From Arthrinium phaeospermum (lineage: Eukaryota > Ascomycota > Sordariomycetes > Amphisphaeriales > Apiosporaceae), in assembly GCA_006503535.1 (NCBI GenBank), contig QYRS01000001.1, positions 3,844,001 to 3,908,000 of the forward strand: 64,000 nt of DNA, written 5' to 3'. A program made the translations under genes and the position numbers. Under the pieces are notes generated by a model. That model did not search any database, had not been told where the DNA came from, and was given only the letters and a program-made list of their open reading frames with translations. Position 1 is the stretch's first letter. The number at the start of each line of letters is the position of its first letter. Of this stretch, positions 35,376 through 46,943 are shown one piece after another.

Positions 35376-38300
35376 ATGTTCGTTATAGGCATTACATTCA
35401 AGCTGCCATTCGGCCCTTGCTGACAGTCTCCAGGTTCGAAAAATCACTCTACGACCTCATCCGAGGGATGCGAAACCACAAGGGCAACGAGCGCGAATAC
35501 ATACAGAACTGCCTGAAAGAATGCCGTGCCGAAATTCGATCCCAGGACTTGGACCTCAAGGCCACGGCCATGTTGAAGCTGGTTTACTTGGAGATGTTCG
35601 GGCACGATATGTCATGGGCTTCCTTCCATGTCTTGGAAGTCATGGCATCGCCCAAGTACCACCAGAAGCGCGTGGGCTATCTCGGCGCCGTGCAGAGCTT
35701 CCGCCCCGATACCGAAGTCCTCATGCTCGCCACGAACCTCCTCAAGAAGGATCTCACGGGAGCTTCGACGACTACCATAGCGCTCCCAATCGTCGCCCTC
35801 CCTCACTTGATTACTCCCTCCTTGGCGCTCTCAACCCTCTCCGACTTGCTCCCTCGACTCAGCCATAGCAACCCCACGGTTCGCAAGAAAACCATTGTTA
35901 CTCTGTACAGACTAGCCCTAGTATTCCCGGAGACATTGCGCGCCGCATGGCCAAAGATAAAGGAAAAGCTCATGGATACGAAGGAGGACCCCAGCGTCAC
36001 GGCGGCTATTGTGAATGTGGTCTGCGAATTAGGCTGGCGTCGTCCCAACGACTTCCTACCTCTCGCGCCAAGGCTCTTCGAATTACTTGTTGATAGTGGC
36101 AACAACTGGATGGCTATCAAACTCATAAAACTGGTAAGGGTTATACAGTCTGGACATGGGTCACTTGGCTTGCATACTTACAGTCGACTAGTTTGCGACT
36201 CTTACTCCTCTCGAACCGAGGCTTGTGCGGAAGCTGCTGCCTCCCTTGACCGAAATTATTCGCAGTACCCCTGCAATGTCATTGCTGTACGAATGTATCA
36301 ACGGCATTATCCAGGGCGGCATTCTGGGCAGCGGCGACGATGACGATGGACGGGAAGAGATCGCGTCTCTATGCGTCAGCAAACTCCGCAGTATGATAAT
36401 GGTCGATGGCGACCCCAACCGTACGTTTGTGTGATATTGCCGCATACTTAAAAGGGGCTACCGCTAACCTCTACCAATAGTCAAATATGTGGCGCTCCTC
36501 GCTTTTAACAAGATCGTGGTTACACACCCTTGGCTTGTTGCACAGCAAGAGGATGTAATTCTCGAATGTATCGACAGTACGGATATTTCAATTCGCATCA
36601 AGTCGCTGGATCTAGTCCAGGGCATGGTCAGCAGCGAAAATCTGATATCCATCGTTGGTCGTCTCATGAGGCAGCTTAAGAGCGCCTCGCCAGAGAATGG
36701 ACGTAACGCCGCGGTCGACCCAGCCGATCTGGATTCGGACGAAGAAGCTTTGGAGGAGACCATTAATCCGAGACAGAAAAACGACGGGCAATCACAACCA
36801 CTACCGGATGACTACAGGGCCGACGTGATAACCCGGATCCTGAATATGTGCTCACGAAACAACTACAGCAACTTAACAGACTTCGAGTGGTATATAGATG
36901 TCCTGTCACAACTGATCCGTATGGCTCCCTTGCCCCGGCCTACAAACGACCTGGAATCATCTACTACTTCTAAGTCGAATATCGGAGACGCGTCGGAACG
37001 AATCGGCGACGAGCTGAGGAATGTTACGGTCAAGGTGCATGCCATCCGGCCAGCATGTGTCGAAGCTGCGAACGCCATCCTGATGCAGTTCAATAAAGAC
37101 GCGCCAAGCGGTCATCCTGTCACATCGGGTGCTGTGAAACCTATAGCCTGGGTTATAGGGGAGTTTGCAACTGAGACTGTATCTCCAGATGACACTCTTG
37201 GGTCGCTGCTGCAGCTAATTCCCCGCATCACCTCTCCAGAGTCGTTAGCGGCCTGTTTGCAAGCTGCTACAAAAGTCTTTTCTCTCATTGCAGGCGACAG
37301 CATAGCTCCGTGGACTCCCGAGAGAAAGTCGATAATTTCATTGCTCATGGCCCGCATAATCCATGTTTTCGAGCCTCTGGCTATGCATCCGAACCTGGAA
37401 GTACAAGAGAGGGCCGTTGAGTTCATTGAACTGCTCAAATTGACCGCGGAGGCAGTGTCTGGTCAAGACGCTGCCGGAGAGGCTTCGGATTATGCACCTT
37501 TACTGCTTACACAAGCCATGCCATCCCTATTTGTGGGCTGGGAGCTTAAGTCCGTTGCGGCTTCGGCTCAGAAGAATGTGCCTTTTCCGGAGGGCCTGGA
37601 CCTCGATGAGCCTATCAACCCAAATCTGAACTCCCTCTTGGCCAATGCTCAGCCTCTCAGCATGCCTGCCGAGGAAGCAGATGAGTTCGAGATATATTAC
37701 AACAAACGGCCACCACCTACAAGTATAGTTTCGGAGCCCGCCATCAATCGTCTGGTAGAGAGCCGGGAAGAGGTCGTTGGCTCGTATCAGCAGCAGCCAT
37801 CAGAAGACGCGTACCTGGATCCAGATATCCTTGCCAGGAGAAAAGCAGAGCGGCGCGAGAGGAACAAGGATGACCCTTTCTACATTGGAGAAGGCAGCAG
37901 TCTCACCGGTACATCGACGCCCATACATAACATTCTTCAGAACTCCAACGGACCCGACCTGGATGTCGATTCGATCCCTATCATGGAGCTGGATCTTGAC
38001 AAGCTGAACGTCGGCATCAGCGGCAGCGTCCCGTCCCAGGCACGCAAAGCTCCGCGGCCGAAGCCGCCACGACAGAAGATTGTCATCGCCGCGGACGAGA
38101 ACCTTGCTGGCAGCGGCGGGTCCACGCCTCGGCACTACGACTCGGAGAACAACTCGGACAGCTTCACCAAGTCGCGGGCGAAGCAGCTGAAGCAGTCGGT
38201 CCTCCTGGGCGTCGACTCGACCAACATTGGGTCGCTCAACCTCGAGGCGGAACCCGACAGCCGCGGCTACGACTACGAGGCTCAGCAGCGCGAGGAGGCC

Positions 38301-38681
38301 GAGATGGCCCGCGCCCTGAAGGAGGTGGACCGGCTCCGGCTCGAGATGCAGCGCGCCAACGAGCGCATCCAGGTGGCGCAGGGCGTCGACGCCGAGGGCA
38401 CGGTCGTCAAGAAGAAGACGAAGAAGAAGAAGGCGCCTGCGGTAGCGGCCGCCGAGGGAGAGGAGGGCGGGTCCGGGACTGCTATTGTCAAGGCCAAGAA
38501 GAAGAAGAAGAAGGTCGTGGTTCCGGATGCTGGCGAAGGGCCGGATAACAGCAACGCAAGTAACGACAAGCAAACGCCGGCCCCCGTTAAGGAGGCGGCG
38601 GCAGAGAAGGCTGACGAACCGGCGGCCGTGAAGCCGAAGAAGAAAAAGAAGAAGGCGAGGCCAGCGGAGATACAGGATTAA
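35376..38681 (+). CDS. APL5: AP-3 adaptor complex subunit delta
   Basis: Large subunit of AP-3, which sorts cargo from Golgi/endosome to vacuole. Exons 35434-36133, 36192-36420 and 36481-38681 are certain. The conserved start FEKSLYDLIRG needs a Met just before it: the best solution is a start codon split AT|G by a 56-nt intron (35378-35433, GTTCGT...CTCCAG), giving 1,043 residues. An alternative is an uninterrupted frame from 35351 with a non-conserved leader. The adaptin trunk runs to about residue 650 (HKGNEREYIQNCLKECRAEI, SWASFHVLEVMAS, PHLITPSLA). The tail contains a delta-type hinge with DEFEIYYNK, RRKAERRERNKDDPFYI, and Lys-rich KKKTKKKK and KAKKKKKK blocks. The last exon is clean. 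Confidence 0.93.
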
Positions 38682-40235
38682 GCTTTCTACGGTCACGCCT
38701 CTGCTGCTGTGGTGCTTCGGTTTCGACTTGCACCTACGGTGAAGGCAGTTTCACTCATGCGCATCGGCCGGATGGGAGTCCAGCCGGCCCTGCTAGTCGA
38801 TAGCTGGTTCTTGGAAAGGGCAGGAGAATGCATATTACTGGGAAGCCATACCTTCGGATGAAAAGCGCGCGCATCGGTTAGACCTATAGAGCCTGGGAAG
38901 TATGTTAATCCAAGGAACCCAAATTCAAAGCAGACAGCTGTGCTTTCTTGTGATGCGTATTTGAGATCATATTTGTCCCGACAATCAAAACGTAGAACTG
39001 CCTCGATCTATACTCTGCTAGTTTAGGGGGCTTTCGGGCGTATGCCAAGGTTCCAAGGTTGCGACAAGACATTTGAGTAATACCTACTGTGCGACGCGGG
39101 ATCGGCTCTAACGCTTTATCTTACTGCTGGTGTATTCGACTATGCATTTCGGTAGCTAGCTTCCTCGTATGACCGGAAGGATTGAGTCAGAAGCCTAGTA
39201 GTTAGTGATTTCGGGCGTGAAGATAAAGCAAAAGAACGTTTGTCTCACTGCCGTCCAATCTCCGTTTTACATCCGATCCGGACGACATCGTATGGTCGGT
39301 TGTCAGCTTGCCTGGTATCATCACCTGGCTTTTATACACCGCCTGCCGCATCGGTCATAGTATGGCGAAGTAGGTAGCAGTGCTGGTACCTAGGTTAGCA
39401 GCAAATGACATGCGGCTATCGAAAAAGACGGAACCATTGCAATGCGCTGGATGCAGGCACATATTCCGCCGCTTACCTAGGAATATACGGCATGATTGAC
39501 TGGTGGTATACTTGAACCCCCACTATGTACATGCAGTAGGTTAGAGGGGAGGGACAGCAACAGACTGAATCCACCCAATAACAGGCGACTCGCAGCTGGG
39601 AAACATTAGACGCAGACCAGGTTACCAGGGTAAGGTGTGTGGTGTCAGCCCCGCTATGTACGAGAGTCTCTCTCTGGGGCGGGACAGGACGAGGGCGCGC
39701 GGGAGTCACTGAAGGGTTTTTTAGCCTCCGATTCGGAACCTAAAAGTCCAGAAAGTCAGGTAGCAAAGCAGCGCATCACGTCGTGCCTATTCCACTTTAC
39801 GGGTCAAACCAATGTATTTCTGGCCGTACCCTGGGACCGGGGACCCTTCCATGTATCAATGTTAAAGAAAGCGAGCCAGGACATGACATAACGCGGTGGA
39901 TTTCCCCTTCAACTCTAACTTCCTCTATTATCCATACTTCCCTACATACTGACTTGCTTAAGATATTCACATTCTGCGGGAACATCCTATACTCTCTTTT
40001 GGAAAGAACCAGTTCCTCTCGTTGTTCGTGTGTTGTGTGCGCTGTGTGTACCTCGAGCTCGAAAAAGTGTAATTTGTGGTCTTCGACATTGGAAGACTGG
40101 ACGACAGCGAGACTGCCCCGCGATTTGTTGCTTTTGCGGAATAGCACACAAGCAGGGAAAGCCACCATTGGGTTTGCGCCAGAGACAAAAAAAAAAAGTC
40201 GAGCCCGCCTGCGCTGAGACTATCTGCCTTTGACC
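38682..40235. other. Intergenic, AP-3 delta to aspartokinase
   Basis: 1.55 kb with the 3' flank of APL5 and the promoter of the aspartokinase gene. A run of about eleven A lies near 40188. TACCTAGGTTAG-type motifs occur near 39390 and 39475. No gene seen. Confidence 0.5.
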
Positions 40236-42158
40236 ATGACGGCCTTCGAATTCAGCAACAATTCTAGCAATGGCTGGATAATACAGAAATTTGGCGGCAC
40301 CAGTGTCGGCAAATTCCCAGACAAGGTATGCATTTCGGAATCCCTCTCTCTACCCCTCCACGCCCTGCCAACTACCCTTGTCGAGAGAGAGCTTTGCGAC
40401 TGATTACATGGCTTTTGTTTGTAGATCGCAGAAGACATTATACGGTACGTGCAACTCCTGGCTGACATAGCAGCTCCCCCCCTTCTTGTACGACGACACC
40501 TGCTAATTGGGCATTGGGATAGGGCGAGTCTTTCCTCTAATAAAGTCGTCGTTGTTTGCTCGGCGCGTAGCACTGGGAAGAAGGTCACTGGTACCACAAG
40601 TCGGTTAGTCAACCTACCCACCCCTCCGACAGTCGCAATTCGCAATCGGAACTGCCCCCGTCATCTAACACAATGCGCCATTGTCCAGTCTCCTCGAGGT
40701 CTACAAGAAACTCAAGGCCATCGCGGCCGCCACCAGCAACGAAACCACCCAGAACGAGATTCTCGACGAAGTCAAGGTCGCCGTCCAGGAGATCTGCAGC
40801 GATCATGTCTTCGCCATCCAGTCTTTTATCAAGGACCCCGTCCTGCAAAAGCAGGTCACGGACGATATCGAGAACGACTGCCAAGAGTTGGTTGACTACG
40901 TCATTGCTGCTAAGCGCTTCAACCTCGAGGTCAACGCGAGGTCGAAAGATCGCGTTATCAGCTTCGGCGAGAAACTGAGCTGCAGGTTTATGTCGTATCT
41001 GCTCAAGGACAAGGTACGGAGGTCCACGGCGTGCCCCTGATACTTACTATTGGTGCCCTTACTGACAACGACCACAGAAAGTCGATGCCGAATACGTGGA
41101 TCTCGCCGACATTCTCCATTATGACAGCTCCGACAGGCTCAACCCAGCTTTCTACCGAGAAGCCGCTGCCGCATTCCAGAAGCGGATAAATGCGTGCGGA
41201 GAACGAGTGCCTGTGGTTACGGGCTTCTTCGGAACTGTCCCTGGAAGTCTCATGGACGGCGATATTGGACGGGGTTACACAGATTTGTGCGCAGCCCTGG
41301 CCGCTGTAGGCCTGAAGGCCGAGGAACTGCAGGTGTGGAAGGAGGTGGATGGTATCTTCACGGCAGACCCGACCAAGGTCCCCACGGCGCGCCTTCTGAG
41401 CTCCATCACGCCCTCAGAAGCCGCCGAGCTCACATTTTACGGCTCCGAGGTCATCCACCACCTCACTATGGACCAAGTCATCAAGGCCGAGCCCCCGATA
41501 CAGATCCGTATCAAGAACGTCAAGAACCCGAGGGCGCCGGCACCATTGTGCTGCCCGACCCCGTGCAGTCGCCGGCACAGGAGATCAAGAGGTCGAGACC
41601 TTCGGACCCCACGCTGCGCAAAACGCCGAGACGTCCCACGGCTGTCACCATCAAGGACAACATCTCGGTCATCAACGTGCATTCCAACAAGCGATCCATC
41701 TCGCACGGTTTCTTCGCCAAGGTGTTCGCTATCCTGAACAACCACCGCATCTCGGTGGATCTCATCTCGACCAGTGAGGTGCATGTGTCCATGGCCATTC
41801 ACGCCACCAACTCGCCCATCTCTCAACTTGAGGCAGCGAGGAGCGAGTTGGAGGGCTGCGGCGATGTGAGCATGCTCCACGACATGGCCATTCTGAGCTT
41901 GGTCGGTGCCGAGATGAAGAACATGATTGGTATCTCGGGCCGCATGTTCTCGACATTGGGAGAGCACAATGTCAATATCGAGATGATTTCGCAGGGTAAG
42001 TTACTATTCTTCTTTTACTGCCAATTGCGAATCGCATGTATTGCTAACACACAATTCTAGGCGCCAGCGAGATCAACATCAGCTGCGTTATCGACGCGCG
42101 GGAAGCTACCCGAGCCATGAACATACTACATACAAATCTGTTTACGTTTTTGGAATAG
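40236..42158 (+). CDS. HOM3: Aspartokinase (aspartate kinase)
   Basis: First enzyme of threonine, methionine and isoleucine synthesis: phosphorylates L-aspartate with ATP. Six exons: 40236-40325, 40425-40444, 40523-40603, 40689-41013, 41078-41995, 42061-42158. The N-terminal nucleotide motif is IIQKFGGTSVGKFPD; further marks are VVVCSARSTGKKVTGTTSR, ISFGEKLSCRF, VTGFFGTVPGS, RGYTDLCAA, WKEVDGIFTADPTKVPTAR and LTFYGSEVIHH. Two ACT domains follow (VINVHSNKRS, then GRMFSTLGEHNVNIEMISQG), the site of threonine feedback in yeast. One base is missing near 41530, where KNP is followed by EGAGTIVLPD in another frame; the exon sum is also one short of a multiple of three, as that predicts. The corrected length would be 510 residues. 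Confidence 0.93.
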
Positions 42159-42579
42159 ATCGATCGAGACATATATACATACCTAGATTTCGGGGCTGAT
42201 TTAGATCGCATGTGCGTTTGTTCTCCGGCGTTTGTGGCTGGCTTGCACTTTAGAGAATTCCAGTCCGGAATGTGCCCGGTTTCGGAAAAAGAAAAAGGGG
42301 GGCGCGTGGGAAGCTTTAAATGAAGGAAGCTATTGGTTTTGTAGAGATATCAGATTGCATTTCAACAAGCACCTAAGAGTGGCAATCGAGACGTTTCTTC
42401 ATGGAAGAAGTTTGCTGTTAGTGATAACTCTTACCTTGGCATTGTGTCTTATGTGTAGGAGCTTCTCCTTTCTAGAATATACCTAATGGTTGTCTGATGC
42501 ACTGTGTACATACCTACGCATGTCACCGCCCTTACCGTTATGAGATGCAGTTATGTACGACCTACCTTAGACCTACCGC
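42159..42579. other. Convergent 3' flanks
   Basis: 421 bp between HOM3 and the DUF7587-like gene. It contains a CGACCTACCTTAGACCTACC motif pair near 42558. No gene seen. Confidence 0.5.
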
Positions 42580-43962
42580 TCATTGCCATCTAGGGGTGGT
42601 ATCAATAGCCTTCATCAGGCGCAGGGCCTGACAGAACCACTCGTAGCCCATGCTGACGCGCTCGGAGTTGGGGCCCGCCAGCCCGCACGGCCGCCACGTG
42701 GTGAACTGCGCGATCTCGGGGGCCAGCTCGTCGGCGATGGCCTGGAGGTCGGCGGCGTCCCAGGTGGCGGCCCGCAGCCGCTCGGGCGGGTTCATGTGCG
42801 AGTGCCGCCACGAGGCCAGCAGCAAGACGACGACGGAGATGATGATGGACGGGCGCTCGGCCTCCCAGCCGACCCGGCGCGCGAACAGGGTGGCGACGGC
42901 GCGGGCGGACCGCAGGATGTCGGGCCCGACCCCCGGGCCGAGCGAGAGGGACCGGTTGCCGCTGTAGCTGAAGTCGGGACGCCACAGGTCCGCCAGGTTC
43001 TGCCGCGGGAACGTGTACAGGCAGCTGCCCTCGATGGGCCCGTAGGCCAGGTACTCCCACGACCCCCACCGCAGCGGCAGCCGGTGGTAGCCCAGGTACC
43101 GCAGCTCGGCGACGTTGTAGATGGCGTTCCAGGGCCGCAGGCGCGTCGTGTCGAGGATGGCGAGGCGCGAGGAGCCGTCGTCGGGGCCGCCGGCGTACCG
43201 GAGCGCCACCTGCGGCGACTGCGACCAGCTCGAGCAGGGCGACTGGCGCACCTCGGGGTCCACGTCGAGGTTGCCCGTCAGGTGCGACTCGATGACCTCG
43301 TCGCGCCGCGGCCACTCGGACAGGGTGCAGGGCGGCACCGCCGAGGGGGCGTCTAGGAAGGCGTGCGGGATGATCTTGTCCCATTGGTTGAGGCGCGAGT
43401 CGCCGCCGCCGCTGCGCTGGGCGTAGCCCCGGAACAGGAACCGCGGGAGGGCGTTGTTGTCGAGGCGCCATTGCCGGGCCGAGTCGGACATGTCTAGGCA
43501 GACGGCCGGGCCCCCCTCTGCGTCTTCGCTGGCGGAAAGTAAGGGGTGGCCGGCGAGCTGCCATTCCCGCGTCTCGAGGTGCGGGTAGCCGACGTAGTCC
43601 TCCTCTCGCAGGTCCGTGGGGATGCAGTGCGGCTGGTCCAGGAGGGTGGAGGCGGCGCTTTCCGGGCGGGGGTCGGCGCCCAGGGAGTAACCGCTATCCG
43701 CGAGGGGGACGTCCTTGGCGGCCAGCAGCGGCGTGTCGGCGTCGTACTCCTCAGCGGTGGCGGCGAGCAGCGGTGTGTTGTCATCGTCTCCGACGGCCAG
43801 CTGCTGTCCTTGTCCTCCTGCGGCGGCGGCGGCGCCGTGCAGGCTCGGCTCGGTGCCGATTATTGCCTTGGAGGCGGCTTGGTACCGGGGGTCGCTGATG
43901 AGGCACGGGACGCCGAAGATCTCGTCCAGGGGGACGTTCGCGGTGGGTCGTGCTGTCTGCAT
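42580..43962 (-). CDS. DUF7587-like fungal protein, possible ADP-ribosyltransferase fold
   Basis: Single exon, 460 residues from Met at 43962 (MQTARPTANVPLDEIF); an upstream in-frame Met at 44022 is possible but its leader looks untranslated. The N-terminal third is acidic and low in complexity with two TPLLAA repeats. The central domain has PRFLFRGYAQRSGGGDSRLN, IIPHAFLDAP, CSSWSQSPQVALRYAGG and GSWEYLAYGPIEG, then a YTFPRQNLADLW end. This layout resembles fungal DUF7587 proteins. The FRGY arginine, the S-x-S before an ALRYA helix and the WEYLAYGPI glutamate fall in the order of R-S-E ADP-ribosyltransferases; that reading is my inference. The C-terminus has a hydrophobic helix SIIISVVVLLLASW. 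No signal peptide. The gene is GC-rich and clean. Confidence 0.7.
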   Translation of the reverse strand: MQTARPTANVPLDEIFGVPCLISDPRYQAASKAIIGTEPSLHGAAAAAGGQGQQLAVGDDDNTPLLAATAEEYDADTPLLAAKDVPLADSGYSLGADPRPESAASTLLDQPHCIPTDLREEDYVGYPHLETREWQLAGHPLLSASEDAEGGPAVCLDMSDSARQWRLDNNALPRFLFRGYAQRSGGGDSRLNQWDKIIPHAFLDAPSAVPPCTLSEWPRRDEVIESHLTGNLDVDPEVRQSPCSSWSQSPQVALRYAGGPDDGSSRLAILDTTRLRPWNAIYNVAELRYLGYHRLPLRWGSWEYLAYGPIEGSCLYTFPRQNLADLWRPDFSYSGNRSLSLGPGVGPDILRSARAVATLFARRVGWEAERPSIIISVVVLLLASWRHSHMNPPERLRAATWDAADLQAIADELAPEIAQFTTWRPCGLAGPNSERVSMGYEWFCQALRLMKAIDTTPRWQ

Positions 43963-44696
43963 GATGAGGGATGGATAGGTCTGGGATTTTCGGCGGCTCT
44001 GCTGAAACTCAATCTGGAGCACCTGAGGTTGGCGTTATATGCAATGGGCAGTATGGTGATGAGGACAGTGGTGCCGCGATGGTCTTCTGGAGTTTTTCTC
44101 AGGGGAGATCACCCATGACGCTATTCTTATACAGATCTGACATTGTTGCATAACTCTGGCACAATAGCCTTGTTTTGACCCGGCGTCCATTATGGATGCC
44201 TATCTTCTTTGTCTATATACATTAGATGTTATACAAATTGAAAGCCATTGTGAGATTGTCATGCTGGCCTCTTTGTGCTCGGTTCTCCTGGATTTCTGCC
44301 CCCTTGCCATAGCCAGCCAGCCAGCTAGACAGTGTAATGGGTAGACTCTTCAGGCCTGAACTCGGACTCAGTATCCGTCATGATTTCCATTTTCTTTAGA
44401 TCTGCCAACGGGGTCGCAAGTCGTCGCTCGCCCGTTCGCGCCAGGGAGAGGCGCTAGTGTGACACACAAAGGAGGCCATCGCGATGTTTCCGTTTTCGCA
44501 ACTAATGTCTCTCCGAATTTGGCCATAAAGGAGGTGCCGCATTCCTCACCTTCTTTCATTCGGCCATAACTCTGCTCCTTTTATTCTCCATCTAGAACAG
44601 CCATGCATGGATAGCCAACGCTCCCTTTCCTTTACCCCTATAGTTGATACCCCCTCTCAGTTTATAGTGGAATCATAGCACTTCCCAATAAGAAAA
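43963..44696. other. Divergent promoter
   Basis: About 730 bp between the DUF7587-like gene and the next plus-strand gene. No gene seen. Confidence 0.5.
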
Positions 44697-46011
44697 ATGC
44701 CTCCCAAGTCTAAAGTCAAGGCCAAGGCCGCCGGAAATGCTGGTCTCACCCAGGCCGAGCTTAAGAACCTCTACATTGAAGGTGCAGAGCTGCTCTTGAC
44801 GTATCTCAATGGCGATACGCCCACGAACAACTTCTACAAGAAGCTGCTGGCCAAGCAGAAGTACAAGAGCTTGCAAGCTGCAGCGCGGAACTGGTGCTGG
44901 AAGTATGCGCCGGAGAAGGCCAACGTCAGCAAATCGGTTGCCAACTTCCAGAGCAAGGTGTGTGGATTCCTCGCGACTATACGGGCACCATGTTACCCGA
45001 GGAATGCGTACGCTCTTCTATTGTTTCCTTGACTGACCCCCTTTCCCAAAACCACAGTTCCCTCTCCACGAGCATGGGGGCTACTCGCACGAGGTCAAGA
45101 CCTCGGCGGGCCCGTACCGGGAGTCGATGGACCTCGACCCCAACGAGCCCGACAACCCGTGGCTCCTGTTCCACCCGGACCTGTTCAACGCCGGGGTGAA
45201 CCCCAACTACTACCGCTTCAGCCTGGAGCGGGCCCGGACGGCGCGCACCATGCAGGGCTACGAGGACAACGACGAGCTCAACTTCCGCGACTACAAGGAG
45301 TACATCCCCAACGCGCCGACGGCCCGCCGCCTCGCGGGGGACCGGTTCCAGTACGCGCTGCGCGTGGTGGAGCGGATGGCGGACGAGGAGGACGTGGCGA
45401 TCGCGGAGGCCATGGAGGAGCAGAAGGAGCAGAACAGGAAGGACCTGGAGAAGCAGAAGAAGAAGGAGGCGAAGAAGAGCCAGAAGAAGAATTCGGAACA
45501 GGAAGACGAGGAGGAGGACGAGGAGGAAGAGGAGGAGGAAATGCCCCCGCCGGCCGTGGTGACGGCGCGGGACCTGCTGCTGGACCGGGTGCTGGTGCGG
45601 TACCTGCCCGAGGCGCTGGTGTGGCTGGGCCACGGGCCCAAGGCCTGGCGCGAGGTGCGCATCAGCGACGCGCAGACGCGCGTCTACCGCACCATCAACA
45701 TGACCAACAGCGCGCAGATGATGCACATGCGCGCCGAGGCCATCCGGCTCGAGCAGATCGCCCGCGGCGAGATCCTGCCCGAGAAGAACGCGACGCCCTT
45801 CGCCCTGTACCAGCAGGTGCTCGACGAGCGCATGCGCAAGACGGCCGAGGAGGAGGAGCGGAAGCAGGAGGAGCAGGAGCAGGCGGCCGCGCAGGAGGCC
45901 GAGCGGGAGGCCGAGGCCGAGAGGGCCCACGAGGAGAAGAAGGCCAAGGCGGAGGAGAAGAAGGCCAAGAAGGAGAAGAAGGCCGCGGAGAAAAAGGAGG
46001 CCGCAGAGTAA
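44697..46011 (+). CDS. Conserved-looking charged protein of unknown function
   Basis: I do not recognise this protein. Two exons, 44697-44957 and 45058-46011, joined by a 100-nt intron (GTGTGT...CACAG) in frame; 404 residues. The N-terminal 90 residues look folded (LTQAELKNLYIEGAELLLTY, FYKKLLAKQKYKSLQAAARN, WCWKYAPEKANVS), followed by NPWLLFHPDLFNAG and NYYRFSLERARTARTMQGY. A long Glu/Lys/Gln helix with a run of acidic residues (45500-45540) separates this from a second ordered block, RDLLLDRVLVRYLPEALVWL and GPKAWREVRISDAQTRVYRT. The C-terminal 80 residues are Glu/Lys/Ala coiled coil ending KKEAAE. No signal peptide or membrane helix. Codon use and the intron support a real gene. Confidence 0.75.
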
Positions 46012-46943
46012 GAGAGGAAATGGGGTAGCGAGAAGTGGTGTGAAGATACGTACTGATTACAAAGGTAATCTCCATTTGCTGCAGTGGTTGGAAGCATACC
46101 AGGCTGCGATTGCTAGGCTCTTTTGTGTAAGGTGGAGGGTTTCCTTCTCCGTTCGTAGGGGTAATTGCTAGATTAGGTAGTCCACTCAGCTTTGGATAGA
46201 GGTACCAAATAAGAAACATCTCTCATTGAGCAGGACGCTTGCTAGCACAGATACCAGTATATTTTGTAGAATACACCGCTGAACCAAAAGCCGACGGCCG
46301 ACTGATGGAATCAGCCGGTATATCTGGTACGTGTCTCGTCAGAACCAACATATATCACAGTTGAAATGTACTTATAGCAGGTCTGGCACTTGATCTATGT
46401 AGTCATTGGCGTTTCGCCGATCCGTGAGCAGCAGGATTGCTAGGAGTAGCCTGCAGTTGTTCCTTGGGCATCTCAGCGTCAGCTCCATATATATCTGGCT
46501 GACCAAGGCATCACAAGCCCAACCGCATGATTCTCACTTATGCCAAATGATATGACTAAACAATAGAGGCATTCATCTTGATTCGTTTCAAGGTCGTAGT
46601 CTATGGGTATTGCGTACACATATTCAAGGTGACATCCCCCCTCCTGCCAAAAGCATCTCAGAGCCTTGGCCTGCCCAGAAATAGGCCCCTGTCTCCCGCC
46701 AGGCTGGTATTCAAATATCATGTTCCCAATGCATCCGCAAGGTACGATATGATATGGTCGGTCAGCCTCGGCCTTTATCGTGTTGTAAGCCGGTGACCAA
46801 GCCTAAATAAATGCCCACCATCCATTGCTCGCTAGGGTCATGACCTCTTTCTAACTCCCTTGATCTTTTGTCATTCGTCTTGGTATATGTGTTAAAAACT
46901 CCCTTGTAGACCGGTTTAGAAAGAAAAAGAAGAAAAAAGAGTA
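46012..46943. other. Convergent 3' flanks
   Basis: 932 bp between two converging genes. No gene or repeat seen. Confidence 0.5.

Noticed and set aside
37800..38696. Minus-strand frame of 298 codons opposite AP-3 delta
   Set aside because: Antisense of the hinge and Lys-rich tail; Leu/Arg-rich, no motif.
42602..43564. Long alternative frame (320 codons) inside the DUF7587-like gene
   Set aside because: Arg/Pro/Ala-rich product caused by high third-position GC of the real gene; no domain.
44977..45930. Minus-strand frame of 317 codons and plus-strand frame of 289 codons over the charged-protein gene
   Set aside because: Mirror and shifted readings of the Glu/Lys codons; Leu-runs and Gly/Arg-runs are typical artefacts.
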